DNA from: an uncultured Pelagibacteraceae bacterium
GTDB taxonomy: Bacteria > Pseudomonadota > Alphaproteobacteria > Pelagibacterales > Pelagibacteraceae
Reading direction: 5' to 3'
Length of the DNA: 63,746 bases
Assembly (NCBI GenBank): GCA_902540545.1
Contig: CACBMY010000002.1
Location: forward strand, 1 to 63,746
Below are positions 41,524-51,802 of this stretch, piece after piece. The position numbers were made by a program, and so were the translations under genes. Within the stretch, counting starts at the first letter, position 1, and the number at the start of each line of letters is the position of its first letter. The notes below the pieces were generated by a model. It was not told the DNA's origin. It saw nothing but the letters and a program-made list of their open reading frames with translations, and did not search any database.

Positions 41524-43362
41524 TTAGTGTTGCTTACCAAGTATTGTCTTACCTGATGGAACACGAACTTCGTCTACCATTTGCTGTGTAGCTTTATCTG
41601 GTTCTTCAGTCATTAAACTTACTACAACCATTACAACTAAACAGACCGACGCTCCGATTATACCGAAACGTAAATGGTCAATACCTAACCAAGGTGCATT
41701 ACCCATAAACTTAGGATACACATAAATTAGATAAGCGGTTCCTGATGCAAGACCTGCTATCATACCTGCTATTGCTCCTTGTCTCGTTGCTCTCTTCCAC
41801 CATACACCAAGTATTAATGGGAAGAACAATCCTGACATTGCAAAGTCAAATGCCCAAGCAACTGCACCAAGGATACTAGTAATCCTCATCGATGCAATGT
41901 ATGCTCCAGCGGCACCAATAACTATTAGAAGTGCTCTAGCAACTAACAATCTTTTTCTTACATCCGCTTTTGGATCAATGATTTTGTAATAGATATCATG
42001 TGATAAAGCGTTTGCGATAGCAAGAATTAGACCATCAGCTGTTGACATCGCAGCAGCCATTCCTCCTGCAGCAACTAGTCCAGAGATTACGTATGGTAAT
42101 CCAGCAACTTCTGGAGTTGCTAGTACAACTACGTCACCTCTCATAAACCATTCGTTTAACTGAAGAACACCATCTCCGTTAAAGTCTGCAATGAAGGCTT
42201 GTTTTACATTAATCCAAGCATTTACCCACTCAATTTGCATAATTTCAGCAATTGGTTTTCCAATAATACCTGTTGGTAAGTTTGGATCTATTAGTGAGAT
42301 TTTGGATAATGTTGCAAGCATTGGCGCTGAAGTATAAAGCAATGCAATAAAGAATAGTGACCATGCCACTGATTTTCTTGCAGCTTTAACACTTGGAGTA
42401 GTGAAGTATCTCATCAAAATGTGAGGTAAAGAAGCTGTTCCTACCATCATACATAGTGCTAATGAAATAAACTTCCATGCAGCCATTCCACCTTCTGGCA
42501 CACCTGCGTGTGATACAGCGATAGATTTTAGACCACCTGGTACACCTGCAGCTTTGACATCTGCAGCAGCATTTTTAACTAATCCAAATTGCGACTCAAG
42601 TTCACCTAATCTAGCCACTTCCTCACCTAACATAAAGTGTGGAAAGAAACCAAATCCTGATTTGTTACTAATCCAGAATACTGGAATTAAGTAAGCAATA
42701 ATCAATACTATGTATTGTGCAACCTGTGTCCAAGTTACTGCTCTCATTCCGCCTAGCATTGAACAAAGTAAAATACTTACTAGTCCAACCCAAACTCCTA
42801 ATTCAAATGGAATACTTAGTGCTCTTGATGCAATTGTTCCTGTTGCGTTAATTTGAGCTGTTACATAAGTGAAAGAAGCCAATGTTAAAACAACTACAGC
42901 ACAAAACCTTGCAAAGTTTCCGCCATATCTTGTTCCAATGAAATCTGGCACAGTGTAACATCCAAATTTTCTTAAGTATGGTGCTAAAAGTGATGATACT
43001 AAAACGTATCCCCCAGTCCATCCGACTAAGAAAGCCATATAAGTATAACCACCAAAGTAAATACCACCAGCCATCGCAACGAATGATGCACCTGACATCC
43101 AGTCAGCTGCAGTTGCCATTCCGTTAAAGACTGTTGGCACCTGTCTTCCAGCAACATAATAAGCGTCTACTTGTACAGTTCTAGATAAATACCCAATCAA
43201 GGCATATATACAAACTGTAAAGGCGACAAACAAAATACCAATTGTTTTAGCGGTCATACCTGCTTGCTCTGCTATGGCCATCAATATGATGAATACAATG
43301 AAGCCCCCAGTATATGTTCCGTAAATTTTTGGTAGGTTGTCAATAAAATTGCCTTTAAACAT
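41524..43362 (-). CDS. sodium:solute symporter, acetate permease (ActP)-like
   Basis: 'AVQVDAYYVAGRQVPTVFNGMATAADWMSGASFVAMAG'-type SSS signature. Confidence 0.93.
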   Translation of the reverse strand: MFKGNFIDNLPKIYGTYTGGFIVFIILMAIAEQAGMTAKTIGILFVAFTVCIYALIGYLSRTVQVDAYYVAGRQVPTVFNGMATAADWMSGASFVAMAGGIYFGGYTYMAFLVGWTGGYVLVSSLLAPYLRKFGCYTVPDFIGTRYGGNFARFCAVVVLTLASFTYVTAQINATGTIASRALSIPFELGVWVGLVSILLCSMLGGMRAVTWTQVAQYIVLIIAYLIPVFWISNKSGFGFFPHFMLGEEVARLGELESQFGLVKNAAADVKAAGVPGGLKSIAVSHAGVPEGGMAAWKFISLALCMMVGTASLPHILMRYFTTPSVKAARKSVAWSLFFIALLYTSAPMLATLSKISLIDPNLPTGIIGKPIAEIMQIEWVNAWINVKQAFIADFNGDGVLQLNEWFMRGDVVVLATPEVAGLPYVISGLVAAGGMAAAMSTADGLILAIANALSHDIYYKIIDPKADVRKRLLVARALLIVIGAAGAYIASMRITSILGAVAWAFDFAMSGLFFPLILGVWWKRATRQGAIAGMIAGLASGTAYLIYVYPKFMGNAPWLGIDHLRFGIIGASVCLVVMVVVSLMTEEPDKATQQMVDEVRVPSGKTILGKQH

Positions 43363-43619
43363 TAATCATCCTCCTTTTCGGTAAAACCAAACTCTTCATC
43401 GATTTTTTCCTGTCGATTTGCAAACCAAAAAATAAGGACTACAAATGCAATGATGGAACCTTGCGCACACATGTAATACGCTAATGGATATCCCATAAAA
43501 CTTGAAGTGTTTAGGTCAGAACCAAACATGAAGATAAGATAACCGAAAACGAACCAAATAATTAAAGTAATAATCATCAATCCTTTGGTTTTTTCCCAGT
43601 GCTTTTCTTTGTTTGACAT
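43362..43619 (-). CDS. DUF4212 sodium/substrate symporter small subunit
   Basis: Two-TM 85-aa protein directly upstream of the symporter. Confidence 0.9.
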   Translation of the reverse strand: MSNKEKHWEKTKGLMIITLIIWFVFGYLIFMFGSDLNTSSFMGYPLAYYMCAQGSIIAFVVLIFWFANRQEKIDEEFGFTEKEDD

Positions 43620-43730
43620 TATTTTAATCCTCCCTATAGGTTAAAGATATAATTCATACTCATTTAAAGTAATAATTAAAGAGTAAAAAATGGCATATAT
43701 TTATAGTAAAAGTGGTAATATTGGATCTAA

Positions 43731-44360
43731 ATGGGCATTAAATACAAATTAAAGCTCAAAGATTTAAAATTTGAGTATTTAAAGGAATATTTCATTCCAT
43801 TCTTAAAATATTTCAAAAAAACAAAAAAAATCGAAAATTATTCTGATTTAAAAGAATTCATTCAAAAAAAATCTGCATGGGTAAGTCAAGTAACTCTATA
43901 TGGATATCTTAAAACAAGAATGGGAGCAAAATATGTATTGATGTTTGAGGATGAGATATTTTTAGGTTCAATTAACAAAGCTAAATGGAATATTTACTCA
44001 ATTGCTTTACAAGATTTAACTTTTTATACCATCTCTTTTTTAAAAAATATCAGAAATCAACATGACATCGAAAAAGCAAATGAAATCTATTTTCAAATTT
44101 TGGATAATGAACTTCAAAAAAATGAAATGCCAAATGAAATATATGAAAATGCAAAAAAAAAATTTCTTGAGAGATATGAAAAAATTAATTGGAATGAATA
44201 CCATGAGTCATTACCCTTTAATACTAGTGCATTGTCTTTATATGAATGGTCGCCTATAGCTGAAGAACTAAAATCTTTAGACAAAAAAATAGTTTTGAAC
44301 TCTATGATCTTGAAATGGGATAATGTTAAAAAGGAATTTATCGAATTAATAAATTTTTAA
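43731..44360 (+). CDS. conserved hypothetical protein
   Basis: 209-aa ORF; '[31 protein letters not shown]', no confident family. Confidence 0.7.
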   Translation: MGIKYKLKLKDLKFEYLKEYFIPFLKYFKKTKKIENYSDLKEFIQKKSAWVSQVTLYGYLKTRMGAKYVLMFEDEIFLGSINKAKWNIYSIALQDLTFYTISFLKNIRNQHDIEKANEIYFQILDNELQKNEMPNEIYENAKKKFLERYEKINWNEYHESLPFNTSALSLYEWSPIAEELKSLDKKIVLNSMILKWDNVKKEFIELINF

Positions 44361-46378
44361 GTATTTTTTCTATTTTCAACTAAACTTTTTACTACACTTG
44401 GATCTGCCAAGGTTGTTGTATCACCTAATTGATCATGCTCATTGGCTGCTATTTTCCTAAGTATTCTTCTCATAATCTTACCTGATCTAGTTTTTGGAAG
44501 TCCAGGTGAAAATTGAATTAGATCTGGTGTAGCTATTGGACCAATTTGTTTTCTAACCCAAAGTTTTAGATCTCTTTCTAAATCTAAAGTTGATTCTTCT
44601 CCTACATTTAGAGTAACGTAACAATACAAACCATTACCTTTAATATCATGAGGGTATCCAACGACAGCAGCCTCAGCAACTTTTGGATGAGCGACAAATG
44701 CACTTTCTATTTCGGCAGTTCCAAGATTATGTCCAGAAACAATAATTACATCATCAACTCTTCCTGTGATCCAGTAGTATCCATCTTTATCTCTTCTGCA
44801 CCCATCACCTGTAAAATATTTGCCATCAAATTGTGAAAAATAAGTATCAATGAATCTTTGATGATCCCCATATACAGTTCTCATTTGACCTGGCCAAGAT
44901 TGTGCGATACATAAACGACCCTCTGCTTCTCCCTTTAAAACTTTTCCATCTTTATTAACTATTACTGGTTTAATACCATAAAATGGTTTTGTTGCTGAAC
45001 CTGGTTTTAAATTTATAGCTCCTGTTTGTGGACTGATTAATATTCCACCCGTTTCCGTTTGCCACCAAGTATCAACAATTGGACAGTTCGAATCTCCAAC
45101 AGTTTTATAATACCATTCCCAAGCTTCTGGATTGATTGGTTCACCCACGGTTCCTAATAATTTCAACGATTTTCTTGATGTTTTTTTAACAGGCTTATCA
45201 CCTTCTCTCATTAAAGCTCTTATTGCTGTTGGAGCTGTGTAAAAAATATTCACTTTATATTTATCAACGATTTGCCACCATCTTGAACTATCAGGATAAG
45301 TTGGAATTCCTTCAAACATTATAGTTGTTGCTCCATTGGATAACGGCCCATAAATAATATAACTATGACCAGTTACCCAACCAATATCAGCTGTACACCA
45401 ATAAATATCTTTAGGTTTATAATTGAATATATATTGATGCGTCATTGATGCGTAAACCATATACCCACCGGTTGTATGCATCACCCCTTTTGGTTTTCCC
45501 GTTGATCCTGAGGTATATAAAATAAATAAAGGATCTTCTGCATTCATTTCTTCAGGCTCACATTTATTTGAAACTTTCTTTGTTAATTCGTGGTACCAAA
45601 CATCTCTTCGTTCATCCCAATTTATTCTATTGCCTGTTCTTTTAACAACAATACATTTTTTTACGTTTGGGCAATTTACTAAAGCTTCGTCAGCAATTGA
45701 TTTTAGAGGTATTATTTTTCCACCTCTTATACCTTCATCTGCAGTAATAAGATAATCAGATTCACAATCGTTTATTCTTCCAGAAATACTATCTGGAGAA
45801 AATCCTCCAAAGATTATTGAATGCACTGCTCCTATTCTTGCACATGCCAGCATTGTATATGCAAGTTCTGGTATCATGGTTAAATAAATTGTTACTCTAT
45901 CACCTTTTTTAACTCCTAATTCTTTAAGGCCATTTGCAGCTTTAGAAACTTCTTTGTGTAATTCTTTATAAGAAATTTTCTTTTGAACTTTTGGATCATC
46001 ACCGACCCATATAATTGCAGTTTTGTCCTTATTTTTTTTTAAGTGTCGATCAATACAATTCGCTGATGCATTTAAAGTACCGTCGTAAAACCATTTTATT
46101 TTAACATCCGAACTGCTATATTTAACATCTTTAATTTTTGTATATGGCTTTATCCAATTAATTCTTTTTCCTTCTTTTTTCCAAAATCCATCATTATCTT
46201 TTATTGAAGCTTTATACTTTTTTTCATACTGAGATTTATTTACTAAAGCTTTACTAATCCAATCTTTCTTTGTTTTGTATATAAGTTCTTTTTCTTGTTT
46301 TGGTGCAAAAGACTTTATCTTAGATTTCTTTTTAGTGATTATTTTTTTCTTTTTTTTTTTAACTTTTTTTTTTGGCAT
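44357..46378 (-). CDS. acs: acetyl-CoA synthetase with lysine-rich N-terminal extension
   Basis: '[23 protein letters not shown]', '[13 protein letters not shown]', '[17 protein letters not shown]'. Confidence 0.96.
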   Translation of the reverse strand: MPKKKVKKKKKKIITKKKSKIKSFAPKQEKELIYKTKKDWISKALVNKSQYEKKYKASIKDNDGFWKKEGKRINWIKPYTKIKDVKYSSSDVKIKWFYDGTLNASANCIDRHLKKNKDKTAIIWVGDDPKVQKKISYKELHKEVSKAANGLKELGVKKGDRVTIYLTMIPELAYTMLACARIGAVHSIIFGGFSPDSISGRINDCESDYLITADEGIRGGKIIPLKSIADEALVNCPNVKKCIVVKRTGNRINWDERRDVWYHELTKKVSNKCEPEEMNAEDPLFILYTSGSTGKPKGVMHTTGGYMVYASMTHQYIFNYKPKDIYWCTADIGWVTGHSYIIYGPLSNGATTIMFEGIPTYPDSSRWWQIVDKYKVNIFYTAPTAIRALMREGDKPVKKTSRKSLKLLGTVGEPINPEAWEWYYKTVGDSNCPIVDTWWQTETGGILISPQTGAINLKPGSATKPFYGIKPVIVNKDGKVLKGEAEGRLCIAQSWPGQMRTVYGDHQRFIDTYFSQFDGKYFTGDGCRRDKDGYYWITGRVDDVIIVSGHNLGTAEIESAFVAHPKVAEAAVVGYPHDIKGNGLYCYVTLNVGEESTLDLERDLKLWVRKQIGPIATPDLIQFSPGLPKTRSGKIMRRILRKIAANEHDQLGDTTTLADPSVVKSLVENRKNT

Positions 46379-46390
46379 GGATTATACTTA

Positions 46391-46804
46391 TCAGATACTA
46401 CCCATCTTCAAAATAATTTTCCAGCATTTAGTGTCAATTGGCATAACAGACAGTCTGCTTTGTTTTATTAGTGCAATATCTTTTAAATCTTTATTTTTTT
46501 TAATGTTTTCAAGGGAAACTGGTCTTTTTAGTTTACTTTTATACTTAACTTTTACTGCTACAAATCGCTTCTCTTTATCTGTTGGGTCGATAAATGCTGT
46601 TTTAATTACTTCAACTATTCCAACGATTTCTTTACCAATATTTGAATGGTAAAAAAAACAAAGATCACCCTTCTCCATTTTTTTTAAATTGTTTGCTGCT
46701 TGATAATTTCTAACACCATCCCAGTTGGCACCTTTTGCGCCTACTTTTAATTGTTGATCTATGGACCAAACATCAGGCTCTGATTTGAGCAACCAATACT
46801 GCAT
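46391..46804 (-). CDS. EVE domain protein
   Basis: 'YWLLKSEPDVWSIDQ...WDGVRNYQAANNLKKMEKGDLCFFYHSN'. Confidence 0.95.
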   Translation of the reverse strand: MQYWLLKSEPDVWSIDQQLKVGAKGANWDGVRNYQAANNLKKMEKGDLCFFYHSNIGKEIVGIVEVIKTAFIDPTDKEKRFVAVKVKYKSKLKRPVSLENIKKNKDLKDIALIKQSRLSVMPIDTKCWKIILKMGSI

Positions 46805-46878
46805 AATTAAATATTGTTTTTTAATAATCTTAACATTTAAATTATTATTAGTATTATTAATCTAAAATCTAATAATTT

Positions 46879-49047
46879 ATGATCAATTTATTAAAAAGTG
46901 CAATTCATTGCTACCAAAATAAACAATCTGATAAAGCAGAAAAAATTTGTCTAAAAATATTAGATGAGAACCCAAATAATTTTGATGCAATAAATTTATT
47001 AGCAGTGATAAGTTTTCAAAATAGAAATTTTAGCAAATCCATAGAGTTATTTAAAAAAGCTTGTAAAATAAATCCAAATAGAGCTGATTTATATAATAAT
47101 TTATCAATTGCTTTTTTGCAGGAAAAAAAACTTAATGAGGCTATACAATCTTGGGATGAGGCTACAAAATTAAAACCAAATTTTTTTCAGGCTTATTTTG
47201 GCAAGGGTAATGCATACAATGATTTAAAAGATTATCCTAATGCAATAAATAATTTTAATAAAGCTATAGAAATAAAAAAAGATTATAAAGAAGCTTATAA
47301 TAATCTTGGAAGCTTGTATGCAAAATTAAAAGATTATGAAAATGCTAGAATAATTTTTAAAAAAGCAATTTCTATTAAGCCAGTCCACTTTAATGAACAT
47401 AATAATTTGGGTAATATTTATTTTGAAATTAAAAGATATAATGAAGCAATTGAGAATTATGATTTAGCATTAAAAATAAATCCAGATTTTGCTTTAACTT
47501 ATTATAATAAAGCTAAAGTTTTACAAAAAATTAATTTAATAGAAGACTCAGTAATAAATTATAAAAAAGCAATAAGCCTAAATAAAAATTATTCTGAAGC
47601 TTATAAAAATCTTGGGAATATTTATTTAGATTTAAAAACGTTGGATAAATCAATATATAATCATGAAAAAGCTTTAAAAATTAATCCAAGAATTAAATTT
47701 TTGTCAGGGACTATATTTCAATCAAAATGTGGATTATGTGACTGGGATAATTTCGAAAACAACAAAAAAATATTAGAAAAAGAAATTTTGGATAGAAAAA
47801 AATCTGCAAGTCCTTTTTCTGTCCTTTTGCTTTATGACTCTCCGTCCTTACAAATGCAAGCATCAAGTATATATTTAGAAAGTGAATTTGAAAAATCAAA
47901 ATCATTAAAAAAAGAGAGAGACCAAAACAAAAAAATTCGAATAGCTTACTATTCATCTGATTTTCATAACCATGCTACTATGTATTTAATGGCTAATTTG
48001 TTTGAACTTCATGACAAATCAAAATTTGAGATATATGCATTCTCTTTTGGTCCAGATGATAATTCGAAAATAAGAAAAAGAGTAATAAAATCTTTTGACA
48101 AGTTTATTGATGTAAAAGAAAAAACAATTCAAGAAATTGTTAAAATATCAAGAGAGTTAAATATAGATATTGCCATAGATTTAAAAGGTTTTACTAAAGA
48201 CAATAGATTTGAACTTTTTATTGAGAGATGTGCTCCGATACAAATTAGTTACTTAGGTTTCCCTAGTACAACTGGATCTGATTGTATTGATTATTTAATT
48301 GCTGATAAGATGGTAATTCCAGTTCAAAATAAAAAATATTACTCTGAAAAAATTATATATCTACCTAATACATATCAAGTAAATGATTCCACTCTAAGCA
48401 TTTCAGAAAAAGAATTTTCTAGAAAAGAATTTGGATTACCTGAAGATAGTTTTGTTTACTGTTGTTTCAACAACACATATAAAATTCTTCCTGAAATGTT
48501 TCATACATGGATTAAAATTTTAGATAAAGTTCAAAATAGTGTCTTATGGTTATTAGTTGATAATGATATTGTAAAAAATAATCTAAAAAAAATATTAGTT
48601 TCAAAAGGAATTGATCAAGATCGTTTGCTTTTCGCAAATAGAATGATGCATTCGGAGCATCTTGCCAGATTAAAGCTGGCAGACTTATTTTTAGACACAT
48701 ATCCTTGTAATGCACACACAACAGCGAGCGATTCTCTTAGATCGTGTCTTCCAATCATTACACTTAGAGGAAATTCTTTTGCAAGTCGTGTAACTTCAAG
48801 CTTATTATCATCTGTTGGTTTAGATAAACTTATCACTAATACTAAACAAGAATATGAAGAATTAGCTGTAAAAATTGCGACTGAAAATGATTATTTTATT
48901 AAGATAAAAAATGAATTAAAAAATAATATTAAGACCAAGCCTCTATTAAATACTAGAATGTTTACAAAAAATTTAGAGAAAGCATATTTTAATGTCTACG
49001 AAAATTATATTAATAATAAAATACCAGAAACTATTGAGATTAATTAA
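46879..49047 (+). CDS. TPR protein with O-GlcNAc transferase/SPINDLY-like glycosyltransferase domain (GT41)
   Basis: About 7 TPRs; 'IRIAYYSSDFHNHATMYLMANLFELHDKS', 'QISYLGFPSTTGSDCIDYLIADKMVIP', 'LFLDTYPCNAHTTASDSLRSCLPIITLRGNSFASRV'. Confidence 0.93.
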   Translation: MINLLKSAIHCYQNKQSDKAEKICLKILDENPNNFDAINLLAVISFQNRNFSKSIELFKKACKINPNRADLYNNLSIAFLQEKKLNEAIQSWDEATKLKPNFFQAYFGKGNAYNDLKDYPNAINNFNKAIEIKKDYKEAYNNLGSLYAKLKDYENARIIFKKAISIKPVHFNEHNNLGNIYFEIKRYNEAIENYDLALKINPDFALTYYNKAKVLQKINLIEDSVINYKKAISLNKNYSEAYKNLGNIYLDLKTLDKSIYNHEKALKINPRIKFLSGTIFQSKCGLCDWDNFENNKKILEKEILDRKKSASPFSVLLLYDSPSLQMQASSIYLESEFEKSKSLKKERDQNKKIRIAYYSSDFHNHATMYLMANLFELHDKSKFEIYAFSFGPDDNSKIRKRVIKSFDKFIDVKEKTIQEIVKISRELNIDIAIDLKGFTKDNRFELFIERCAPIQISYLGFPSTTGSDCIDYLIADKMVIPVQNKKYYSEKIIYLPNTYQVNDSTLSISEKEFSRKEFGLPEDSFVYCCFNNTYKILPEMFHTWIKILDKVQNSVLWLLVDNDIVKNNLKKILVSKGIDQDRLLFANRMMHSEHLARLKLADLFLDTYPCNAHTTASDSLRSCLPIITLRGNSFASRVTSSLLSSVGLDKLITNTKQEYEELAVKIATENDYFIKIKNELKNNIKTKPLLNTRMFTKNLEKAYFNVYENYINNKIPETIEIN

Positions 49048-49056
49048 TTTAATTGT

Positions 49057-50130
49057 TTATAGTTTTACTCCAGCACCTTTCAAAAATTTTGCATTTATAT
49101 CCAGAGGCATTCTTGGATTTGCTTTTAAACTCAATTCATCAAATTGATTATTTTTAAACCTTTCTAGACCCGCCATTGCTATCATAGCTGCATTATCACC
49201 ACACAGTTTAATGTCGGGATAAATTGCTCTAAAATTATTTTCCTCACTTACTTCATTTAATTTATTTCTAATTCCTGTATTAGCTGCAACACCTCCAGCA
49301 ATTACAAAATTATATTTTACCTCCTCATTTATTTTTTTAAATTCTTCAAATGCTTTTTTTGTTTTTACATACAGTATTTCCTCTATTGTTTTTTGAAAAG
49401 ATGCAGCTAAATCAACCTTCTCTTTTTCCAAATTTATTTCTTTCGAAATTTTCAAAATAGCAGTTTTCAACCCAGCAAATGATAGATTGCAACCACCTTT
49501 ATTTATAATCGGTTTAGGTAGTTTAAATTTATATGGATCTCCCTTCTCGGCAAATTTTTCAAGTTTTGGACCACCAGGAAATTCTATTCCTAAAATTTTA
49601 GCAGTCTTATCATATGCCTCTCCAAGTGCATCATCAATTGTTGTTCCTAATCTTCTGTATTTTCCTAATCCATTTACACTGAGATATTGGCTATGACCGC
49701 CTGAAATTAAAAGAAGCAGATAAGGGTATTCTAATTTTTGTTGAAGTTTTGGGCTTAAAGCATGACCTTCTAGATGATTAATTCCTATAAAAGGAACATT
49801 TAAAGAGGAAGATAAAGCTTTTCCAAAATTTAAACCAACACTAAGACAAATAATCAATCCTGGACCGACGGTAGATGCAATAGCTGAAATCTTTCCTAGA
49901 CTAATACCACTCTCTTCAAAAGCTTTTCTTGCTATTAAATTAATTTTTTCAACATGAGACCTTGCTGCAAGTTCTGGAACAACACCACCAAATTCTTTGT
50001 GAATATCAAATTGGCTCGATACTATATTCGATAAAATTTTTGGTATTCCACTCTCTTGATCTTGAATAATTGAAATTGCTGTTTCATCACAACTTGTCTC
50101 AATTCCTAATATTATTGGATTTTTAGTCAT
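49057..50130 (-). CDS. tsaD: tRNA threonylcarbamoyltransferase TsaD
   Basis: 'ILGIETSCDETAISI', 'GINHLEGHALSP', 'LLISGGHSQYL'. Confidence 0.97.
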   Translation of the reverse strand: MTKNPIILGIETSCDETAISIIQDQESGIPKILSNIVSSQFDIHKEFGGVVPELAARSHVEKINLIARKAFEESGISLGKISAIASTVGPGLIICLSVGLNFGKALSSSLNVPFIGINHLEGHALSPKLQQKLEYPYLLLLISGGHSQYLSVNGLGKYRRLGTTIDDALGEAYDKTAKILGIEFPGGPKLEKFAEKGDPYKFKLPKPIINKGGCNLSFAGLKTAILKISKEINLEKEKVDLAASFQKTIEEILYVKTKKAFEEFKKINEEVKYNFVIAGGVAANTGIRNKLNEVSEENNFRAIYPDIKLCGDNAAMIAMAGLERFKNNQFDELSLKANPRMPLDINAKFLKGAGVKL

Positions 50131-50188
50131 AAATTTTTTTTTATAATTAATACAATTAAACTATAAGAATGTAATAAAAATAAGTTTT

Positions 50189-51100
50189 ATGAAAAGAACA
50201 AATATAGTTATTGGAACTCGCGGAAGTAAGTTAGCAATGATTTACGCAGAAAATGTGAAAAATGAACTAAAAAAATACTTTCCAAACAAGATTGAATTAA
50301 AAAAAATAGTAACAACAGGTGATCAAAAACAAGATGAAAGATTGTCAGAAATAGGTGGCAAAGGATTATTCTCAACACAAATTGAAAAAGAGTTAATTAA
50401 CAAAAGCATAGATATTGCTGTTCATGCACTCAAAGATATGCCTTCTATAGAAACAAACAATTTAATAACAAATAATTTTTTAAAAAGAAATTCTCCCAAT
50501 GAAATCTTAATTAGTAAAAATAACATAAAATTTGAAGATTTAGAACCTGACTCTGTAATCGGAACTTCATCATATAGAAGAGAGTATCAGCTTAAAAAAA
50601 AAAGATCTGATCTAAAATACAAATTAATTAGAGGAAATGTTGATACAAGAATTCGAAAATTAGAAAAAGGTGATTACGACGCAATACTTCTCTCAAAAGC
50701 TGGAGTCGACTCGTTAAAACTTGAGCACAAAATTTCACAAGAATTTAGTATTGACGAACTTATACCCTGTGCTGGACAAGGAATTATAGCAATTCAATGT
50801 AGAGAAGACGATAATGAGATTAAAAAATTACTTGAGAATATTAATGATCAAGACACAAGAACTGTTGCAAATGCAGAAAGAGAAGTTTTAAAAGTTCTTG
50901 AAGGAGATTGTGACACCGCAGTCGGTGTATTTGCAAAATCAAATGGTGAAAAAGTAGATTTATTATCTGAACTATTTTCTGTGGATGGAAAACATAGGTA
51001 TTTTATAAAAAAAAGTGTTAAAAAAGATAATATTAATTCTACTAGTAGAATGGTGGGAGAAGAGCTTAAATTACAATCAAAAGGTTCTTATAAAAAGTAA
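50189..51100 (+). CDS. hemC: hydroxymethylbilane synthase
   Basis: 'IGTRGSKLAMIYAENV', 'HALKDMPS', 'LEGDCDTAVGVFA'. Confidence 0.96.
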   Translation: MKRTNIVIGTRGSKLAMIYAENVKNELKKYFPNKIELKKIVTTGDQKQDERLSEIGGKGLFSTQIEKELINKSIDIAVHALKDMPSIETNNLITNNFLKRNSPNEILISKNNIKFEDLEPDSVIGTSSYRREYQLKKKRSDLKYKLIRGNVDTRIRKLEKGDYDAILLSKAGVDSLKLEHKISQEFSIDELIPCAGQGIIAIQCREDDNEIKKLLENINDQDTRTVANAEREVLKVLEGDCDTAVGVFAKSNGEKVDLLSELFSVDGKHRYFIKKSVKKDNINSTSRMVGEELKLQSKGSYKK

Positions 51101-51101
51101 A

Positions 51102-51800
51102 ATGCATATTTTATTAACCAGACCATTAGATGATAGTAAAGAATTAATTTTAAAATTTACTTCGATGAAACATAAAGTTTCACACTTACCCTTATTACAA
51201 ATAAAAAAAATAGATACACAAGAAATAGATTTTAGCCAATTCAAAGGTGTTATTTTTACGAGCGCTAATTCTTTAAAAAATTTAAATATTTCAAAAATAG
51301 ATAAAAAAATAATTTGTTTTTGTGTTGGTCTTGCAACAGAAAGAAAGGCAAAAGAAGTAGGCTTTCAAAATATTTTCTGTGCTGAGGGTAATGTAAATAA
51401 TCTTAAAGAATTAATTTTACAAAACTTTGACCCAAAGATTGGACCAATGGCCTACATTAGTGGTGAAATTGTTTCTTATAATCTTGATAAAGATTTAATT
51501 TCAGAAAATTATGTCATAAAGAGAATTATAAATTATACTGCAGTACCTAATGAAAATTTAAGTGATGACTTTCTAAGAGATATCAAATCTTCTGTGCCAG
51601 AAATTGTTTACATATATTCTGAAAATAGTGCGAAGACATTTTTTACGTTAATAAAAAAATATAATTTAGATAATATTTGGATGGAAACTAACCTAATGTG
51701 TATGGGTGAAAAAGCATCATCAGCATTGAATGACATAAAATGGAAAAAAATTTTTCTTTTTAACCCTGGTGAAGAGGAGTTTTTGCTATATAAAATTTAA
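51102..51800 (+). CDS. hemD: uroporphyrinogen-III synthase
   Basis: 'ILLTRPLDDSKEL', 'VIFTSANSL'; directly after hemC; start trimmed. Confidence 0.85.
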   Translation: MHILLTRPLDDSKELILKFTSMKHKVSHLPLLQIKKIDTQEIDFSQFKGVIFTSANSLKNLNISKIDKKIICFCVGLATERKAKEVGFQNIFCAEGNVNNLKELILQNFDPKIGPMAYISGEIVSYNLDKDLISENYVIKRIINYTAVPNENLSDDFLRDIKSSVPEIVYIYSENSAKTFFTLIKKYNLDNIWMETNLMCMGEKASSALNDIKWKKIFLFNPGEEEFLLYKI

Positions 51801-51802
51801 AA

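Noticed and set aside
43620-43730. Upstream region of the symporter operon considered for a structured regulatory RNA
   Set aside because: No convincing paired stems; treated only as ordinary promoter region
44062-44259. 65-aa ORF ([23 protein letters not shown]...) within 43731-44360 in another frame
   Set aside because: Same-strand out-of-frame overlap, Met/Lys repeats from A-rich codons, no independent support
47711-48836. Minus-strand ORFs opposite the OGT-like gene
   Set aside because: Fully antisense to a confident GT41 coding region
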